34,254 nucleotides of DNA from Candidatus Gastranaerophilales bacterium (GTDB lineage Bacteria > Cyanobacteriota > Vampirovibrionia > Gastranaerophilales > JANQFW01): contig JANQHM010000040.1 of assembly GCA_028282645.1 (NCBI GenBank), positions 1-34,254 of the forward strand. The letters run 5' to 3'. The translations under genes were made by a program, and so were the position numbers. Below the pieces are notes generated by a model that was given only the letters and a program-made list of their open reading frames with translations, did no database searches and was not told where the DNA came from. Positions 31,208 through 34,254 of this stretch are shown here, piece by piece. How positions within the stretch are numbered: position 1 is the stretch's first letter; every line of letters starts with the position of its first letter.

Positions 31208-32212
31208 ATGGTACTTACTGATAATGGACCGAATTTTATAAATTATTATTCCAGAGTCAGCGGACCGGGGCGATCCGTTAGCTTTAATTTCGAATCCGAC
31301 GAATATGAAGAATCAATCTGTTTTTCTTATGAAACAGATACAGATCAAGGTGACTTTTTTGACTGTGATAAAAAAAATGACTGTAATTGTGATAGTTTGT
31401 TTGGATGCTCCGACGAATGTTCGGATGAAACTTGCAATGCCAAAAGTGACATTTGGGGAGGAGGCCGATTAGGCGGCTTTATGCAAGATTTATTTGGAGG
31501 AATAAATAACATGCTCGGAAGCATATCAGGACCCGTGCAATGCCAAAATAGCTTAAACGGTGGAGGATCACGTCAAAAATCCGGGCAAACACAAGAGAAG
31601 CAAAACGTCGAAAGTGGTGGTGCCGCTCAAGGTGGAGCTGCCGGGCAAGGAGCACAGGGAGCTATAAAAGGTGTAGATAATTATATTAAAGGTGGTGGAG
31701 GTAAACCACAAACTTATAATGTAGGCGGCTTAGGCAAAAATAAACAAAAAATAGTAGCAGCAGCAAAAAACTCCGGGGCCGATGATAAAACAATAGCAGC
31801 ATTGTTAGCAATAGCAAATCAGGAAACTCAAAAAATGGATACTAATTATAATCATGGTGATGGTAAAGGCGGAGATTCAGCTTGTTTTACACCATTTAAA
31901 TGTAACGCGTCCATGATTAAAGAAGCAGCAGAAGATGGGGCAATCGATAAAAAATATATAAATGACCCTGCATCTATAAATAATAACCTTGAAGATGGTG
32001 TAAAAGTAATGACCTCTTTAATGAAAAAGTATGGAATGAAGAAATTTATAGATTATCTAAGAGGAGGAACTTCAGGACGAGACGGAAACTATCCCAGATC
32101 AAAAATTGATGACTATGATCAGGCCATGCAGAAATTAATTAGCGCATATGCCAACAATAAAGATCTCTGGACTAACGATGAAAGAGTGAAAAGTGACGTT
32201 AAAGCAATTTAA
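31208..32212 (+). CDS. Cys/Asp-rich protein with possible lysozyme-like C-terminal domain
   Basis: This 334-residue protein is unknown to me. The start is the ATG at 31208, with GGAG 7 nt upstream; an in-frame TTG 36 nt earlier lacks such a site. Residues 34-76 are rich in Asp, Glu and Cys (Cys38, 53, 59, 61, 67, 71 and 76, e.g. DCDKKNDCNCDSLFGCSDEC), suggesting disulfides or metal binding. Residues 84-110 are Gly-rich and mildly hydrophobic, and 117-170 form a Gly/Gln/Ala linker. The C-terminal 160 residues are a helical domain with IAALLAIANQETQKMDTNYN, GDGKGGDSACFTPF and a pair Cys226/Cys232. The Glu206 plus GDGKxGD arrangement recalls lysozyme-fold glycan hydrolases, but this is a weak resemblance from memory. 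No signal peptide is seen. A role at cell wall or host glycans is speculative. Confidence 0.65.
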   Translation: MVLTDNGPNFINYYSRVSGPGRSVSFNFESDEYEESICFSYETDTDQGDFFDCDKKNDCNCDSLFGCSDECSDETCNAKSDIWGGGRLGGFMQDLFGGINNMLGSISGPVQCQNSLNGGGSRQKSGQTQEKQNVESGGAAQGGAAGQGAQGAIKGVDNYIKGGGGKPQTYNVGGLGKNKQKIVAAAKNSGADDKTIAALLAIANQETQKMDTNYNHGDGKGGDSACFTPFKCNASMIKEAAEDGAIDKKYINDPASINNNLEDGVKVMTSLMKKYGMKKFIDYLRGGTSGRDGNYPRSKIDDYDQAMQKLISAYANNKDLWTNDERVKSDVKAI

Positions 32213-32260
32213 CAGATTTGCCAGGTAATGAGCCTTTATTATTGATATAACCAGCTTTTA
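32213..32260 (+). other. Repeat-B-like flank of repeat C copy 3
   Basis: TTGATATAACCAGCTTTTATT here matches 27134-27154 and ends where repeat C copy 3 begins. The other flank, TTTTTTTAACCAGA with GCTCT, continues after 32362 and matches 27153-27173. No gene is present. Confidence 0.6.
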
Positions 32261-32362
32261 TTCGATAGAATACCCCGGCCTCCGGGTCGCTAACCTATGC
32301 AAAGCAAAGCTTTGCGTTTAAAGTTATGGGGCTGATACCTTGACTCAAGCGAGGAAGTTCAT
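32261..32362 (-). repeat. Hairpin repeat C, copy 3 (insertion with known empty site)
   Basis: On the minus strand it starts ATGAACTTCCTCGCTTGAG and ends CCGGGGTATTCTATCGAA. The interior TAACTTTAAACGCAAAGC is identical to copy 1. In the frame that is coding in copies 1 and 2, this copy reads M-N-F-L-A then TGA, and no gene runs into it. Confidence 0.9.
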
Positions 32363-32399
32363 TTTTTTAACCAGACATGCTCTGAATTTAATTGATGGG

Positions 32400-32632
32400 T
32401 AGTATAAATTTATGTCAGTCCACAAGCTGCTGTAAGTCAATATTTAGGATAATCATGCACTGACAGGAGTTTAAGGTGTCATGACTATTACCTGAAAGAC
32501 GATTGTAAGACAAAATTACAAATGATAAAAATAGAGCTAATAAAAAAAACTGACTACCTGTGACAAGCAAGTAGAGATTAAACTACCGCCACTATTCATT
32601 TATTCATTTGATAGTGGGCAGGATTGAGGCTT
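32400..32632. other. Gene-free segment with hairpins, unexplained
   Basis: No ORF with a start signal is seen. The segment is less AT-rich than the other intergenic stretches. It contains GTCAGT/ACTGAC and CTAC/GTAG pairs and a perfect CCACTAT/ATAGTGG hairpin (32589-32595 with 32611-32617, 15-nt loop). No T-tract follows, so it is not a terminator. It may be remains of a lost gene or a structured leader. Confidence 0.35.
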
Positions 32633-32739
32633 TATACCAGGTTCTCAATTAAATTTGAGATTTCTCTTTTCAAAGTTTAGCTTATTTTATCAGATTTAAC
32701 AGGATTGAATAATCTGAAAAGTATTTTAGAAATAGTATA
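32633..32739 (-). repeat. MITE-like repeat, type E copy 3
   Basis: This 107-bp element is the inverted counterpart of 18385-18490: TATACCAGGTTCTCAATTAA at one end and AAGTATTTTAGAAATAGTAT at the other, with a matching interior (TTATCAGATTTAACAGGATT). It ends 31 bp before the ATG of the acetyltransferase gene. Confidence 0.85.
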
Positions 32740-32770
32740 CCAGGCGCAGCAAGAAAATAAGAGGTAAAAA

Positions 32771-33322
32771 ATGAAACGATTTTATGAGGGGAAAAAAGTA
32801 AACCTGCGAGAAGCAGAGGTAAGCGACGCTGAATTTATCCTAAGCTTAAGACTGGATGACAAGTTAAGCCGATTTATAAGCAAAGTAGATAATGACCTTG
32901 AAAAACAAAAGCAGTATATACTTAACCATCAACACAAAGGCGAAGACTGTTATTTTATTGCTGAAGGCAAAGATGGTGAAAAGTATGGTACGGCAAGAAT
33001 TTATGATGTTAGAGGTGACTATTTTCAAGGCGGCAGCATGATTACAAAACATGGCACACCGTTTTACATTGTATATTGTGGCTATTTTGCATTTTTTGAT
33101 TATGCTTTTTTTGAGTTAAAGAAAAAATGTTGTGAAATTGAAGTTACAAAAGGTAATGATAGCGTTATTAATCTCCATAAAAGAATGGGAGCCACGCTAA
33201 TAAATGAAGATTTTGAAAAGGTATATTTTGTTTACCCCAAAGAAACGTATATTGAATCAAGAAAAAAGTATTCAAAATATACGCTGGAAAGAGAAATTAA
33301 AGAGTTGGCTTACAGCAAGTAG
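32771..33322 (+). CDS. GNAT-family N-acetyltransferase
   Basis: This 183-residue protein has the fold pattern of Gcn5-related acetyltransferases, which transfer acetyl from acetyl-CoA to an amine. It begins with the beta-1/alpha-1 pattern VNLREAEVSDAEFILSLRLD. DCYFIAEGKDGEKYGTARIYD provides the antiparallel strands, and the C-terminal part includes CCEIEVTKGNDSVINLHKRM then GATLINEDFEKVYFV, the usual N-x-x-x-x-x-x-x-x-G position for CoA contact. The organisation resembles sugar-amine acetyltransferases such as PseH and RimJ/RimL-like enzymes; the substrate cannot be fixed. AGAGG lies 6 nt before the ATG. A MITE forms its leader, and a repeat C remnant plus a terminator follow it. Confidence 0.82.
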   Translation: MKRFYEGKKVNLREAEVSDAEFILSLRLDDKLSRFISKVDNDLEKQKQYILNHQHKGEDCYFIAEGKDGEKYGTARIYDVRGDYFQGGSMITKHGTPFYIVYCGYFAFFDYAFFELKKKCCEIEVTKGNDSVINLHKRMGATLINEDFEKVYFVYPKETYIESRKKYSKYTLEREIKELAYSK

Positions 33323-33376
33323 TTATTTGGAAAATGATCTGGGAGCAAAAAATTATAATCCTTTAGAGATATGTAA

Positions 33377-33417
33377 ATGAACCTACCTCGACCCAAGGGT
33401 CGGGGTATTCTATCGAA
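33377..33417 (+). repeat. Hairpin repeat C, copy 4 (internal deletion)
   Basis: ATGAACCTACCTCGACCCAA joins directly to GGGTCGGGGTATTCTATCGA, about 41 bp in all. The long central stem present in the other copies is missing, which fits loss of a palindrome between short direct or inverted repeats. Confidence 0.85.
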
Positions 33418-33420
33418 TAA

Positions 33421-33456
33421 AAAGAGATTAGAAAAAACTCCAATCTCTCTTTTATT
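33421..33456 (+). terminator. Rho-independent terminator after the acetyltransferase gene
   Basis: The stem AGAGATT (33423-33429) pairs with AATCTCT (33442-33448) and a TCTTTTATT tract follows. It lies about 100 bp after the GNAT stop, immediately beyond repeat C copy 4. Confidence 0.65.
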
Positions 33457-33478
33457 AATATTCAAATAAATCTTTTGC

Positions 33479-33530
33479 TTACAAGTAAACTTAACTTATA
33501 TCAAAAGCTTACAGTGATGACCCTCACCCG
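33479..33530 (+). repeat. Repeat B, partial copy 5
   Basis: TTACAAGTAAACTTAACTTA then TATCAAAAGCTTACAGTGAT matches the middle of copy 1, and GATGACCCTCACCC replaces the perfect end hairpin. It lies between the convergent acetyltransferase and small-protein genes. Confidence 0.75.
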
Positions 33531-33554
33531 TTGATTTTTGAAATTCCGGAGCTT

Positions 33555-33764
33555 TTAGCCAAATATAGATTGAAATTGAGCGCTTATATCATTATCTGTA
33601 GACTTGGTATGGCTATTATTCTGAGACTCTACAGCTTTTTGTTGAGCGACCATAGCATCATAATCTGTTCCGCCACTTCCTGGTGGATTAGTATTCTCAG
33701 TCTTCGGCTTTGTCTGAGTATTTGGCTTTTTTGCCCCTGCATTTAATTTTGGTATTCCACTCAT
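33555..33764 (-). CDS. Small disordered protein of unknown function
   Basis: This 69-residue protein starts MSGIPKLNAG at 33764, chosen because AAGGAG lies 8 nt upstream; an in-frame ATG 48 nt earlier has no such site. The composition is Asn/Thr/Lys/Pro/Gln-rich with a Gly-Ser turn (TNPPGSGGTDYDAMVAQQK), so it is probably mostly unfolded. It ends in a short amphipathic FQSIFG. There is no signal peptide, membrane helix or Cys. It could be a small secreted or partner-binding peptide; no family is recognised. Confidence 0.55.
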   Translation of the reverse strand: MSGIPKLNAGAKKPNTQTKPKTENTNPPGSGGTDYDAMVAQQKAVESQNNSHTKSTDNDISAQFQSIFG

Positions 33765-33957
33765 AATATTTCTCCTTATGTTTTTGCAATAAACCTGTAA
33801 ATAAACTTGCATGGTTTTATATTATAATATTTCCTTAATATATTAATTTTTTTTTATTAATACAAAAATATATTAAATATACAATATTTGCAAACTTGCT
33901 TTCATATTTTTATTTATTTTACTACTATGTTGATTCTTCTTAAATAGTAGACTAATC

Positions 33958-33998
33958 TCTGAAAAGAGTAGTCCAGGTTTTAATTTATAATCAGTATA
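33958..33998 (+). repeat. Solo MITE right end
   Basis: TCTGAAAAGAGTAGTCCAGG then TTTTAATTTATAATCAGTAT resembles the right end of the type E copy at 18451-18490. The region 33765-34254 is very AT-rich and otherwise shows no gene. Confidence 0.6.
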
Positions 33999-34114
33999 TA
34001 ATTTTTGCTAATGGTTTATTTCTATTATTATAAAAACATCGAGACATTTAAAATTGCTTTTTATTCTCAAAAATAATTTTAAATCTTGTATAATATTTAT
34101 CTTAAATATTATAC

Positions 34115-34148
34115 GGAGTAATCTGAAAAGTATTTTTGAGGGACTATC
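34115..34148 (-). repeat. Solo MITE left end
   Basis: GAGTAATCTGAAAAGTATTT then TTGAGGGACTAT matches the type E left terminal repeat read inverted. No partner right end is found before the window ends. Confidence 0.6.
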
Positions 34149-34254
34149 TATGAATTTAGTAACGATTTCTTAACAATCGCTTAAATTTTATGCAAAATTT
34201 TAATAAATAAACTATAATATATATTAAAGAGATATAATTTATATTGAATTAAAA

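Overview
The window is AT-rich (roughly 30 % GC by eye) bacterial chromosome with standard-code genes, short operons and a heavy load of small dispersed repeats. Kdo activation (KdsB), a TolC/RND tripartite pump and lipobox signal peptides point to a diderm cell. The HgdB-like iron-sulfur proteins, a radical SAM enzyme, ferredoxin and QueH point to an anaerobic lifestyle. Gly/Pro/Tyr-rich small proteins and the AFKG-type N-terminus of the peptidase resemble proteins of gut Gastranaerophilales/Vampirovibrionia (non-photosynthetic Cyanobacteria). That placement is my inference from memory and was not tested.

Layout. 1-3.3 kb: a TPR lipoprotein, a glycine-zipper membrane protein and a PepD-like dipeptidase. 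3.3-9.9 kb (minus): a translationally coupled efflux operon whose TolC gene carries an extra periplasmic-binding-protein domain, followed by an adaptor and an RND pump. 10.2-16.8 kb: a CoA-disulfide-reductase-type flavoenzyme, a large TPR protein, a XerC/D recombinase, a BamB-like propeller lipoprotein and KdsB. 16.8-19.1 kb (minus): four small related proteins with C-terminal membrane helices, at least two of them recent tandem duplicates. 19.4-26.7 kb (minus): a six-gene operon of radical SAM protein, ferredoxin, HgdB-like protein, DUF2229-like protein, HgdB-like protein and glyS. 27.2-29.1 kb (minus): QueH and a VKOR-DsbA fusion. 29.1-31.2 kb: a 2 kb gene-free stretch holding three similar units, each with a conserved T-rich box and an intrinsic terminator. 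31.2-33.8 kb: a Cys/Asp-rich protein with a possible lysozyme-like tail, a GNAT acetyltransferase and a small disordered protein.

The most distinctive layer is the repeats. (1) A MITE-like family has about 30-bp terminal inverted repeats and two kinds of interior. One interior carries a 16-codon micro-ORF, and the right end looks like an outward promoter. Copies or half-copies lie within about 80 bp upstream of six start codons. (2) A hairpin repeat of about 100 bp (repeat C) forms the last codons and stop codon of two unrelated genes, xerC and the VKOR-DsbA fusion. A third copy sits in a target whose empty version survives elsewhere in the window. (3) A repeat of about 110 bp (repeat B) ends in a GGTGAT/ATCACC hairpin and lies at gene ends. 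(4) A box, GCAATTTTT-N(4-10)-TTTGTTTTTATATA, recurs upstream of the small-protein genes and in the gene-free units. No tRNA, rRNA, CRISPR array or complete insertion sequence was seen.
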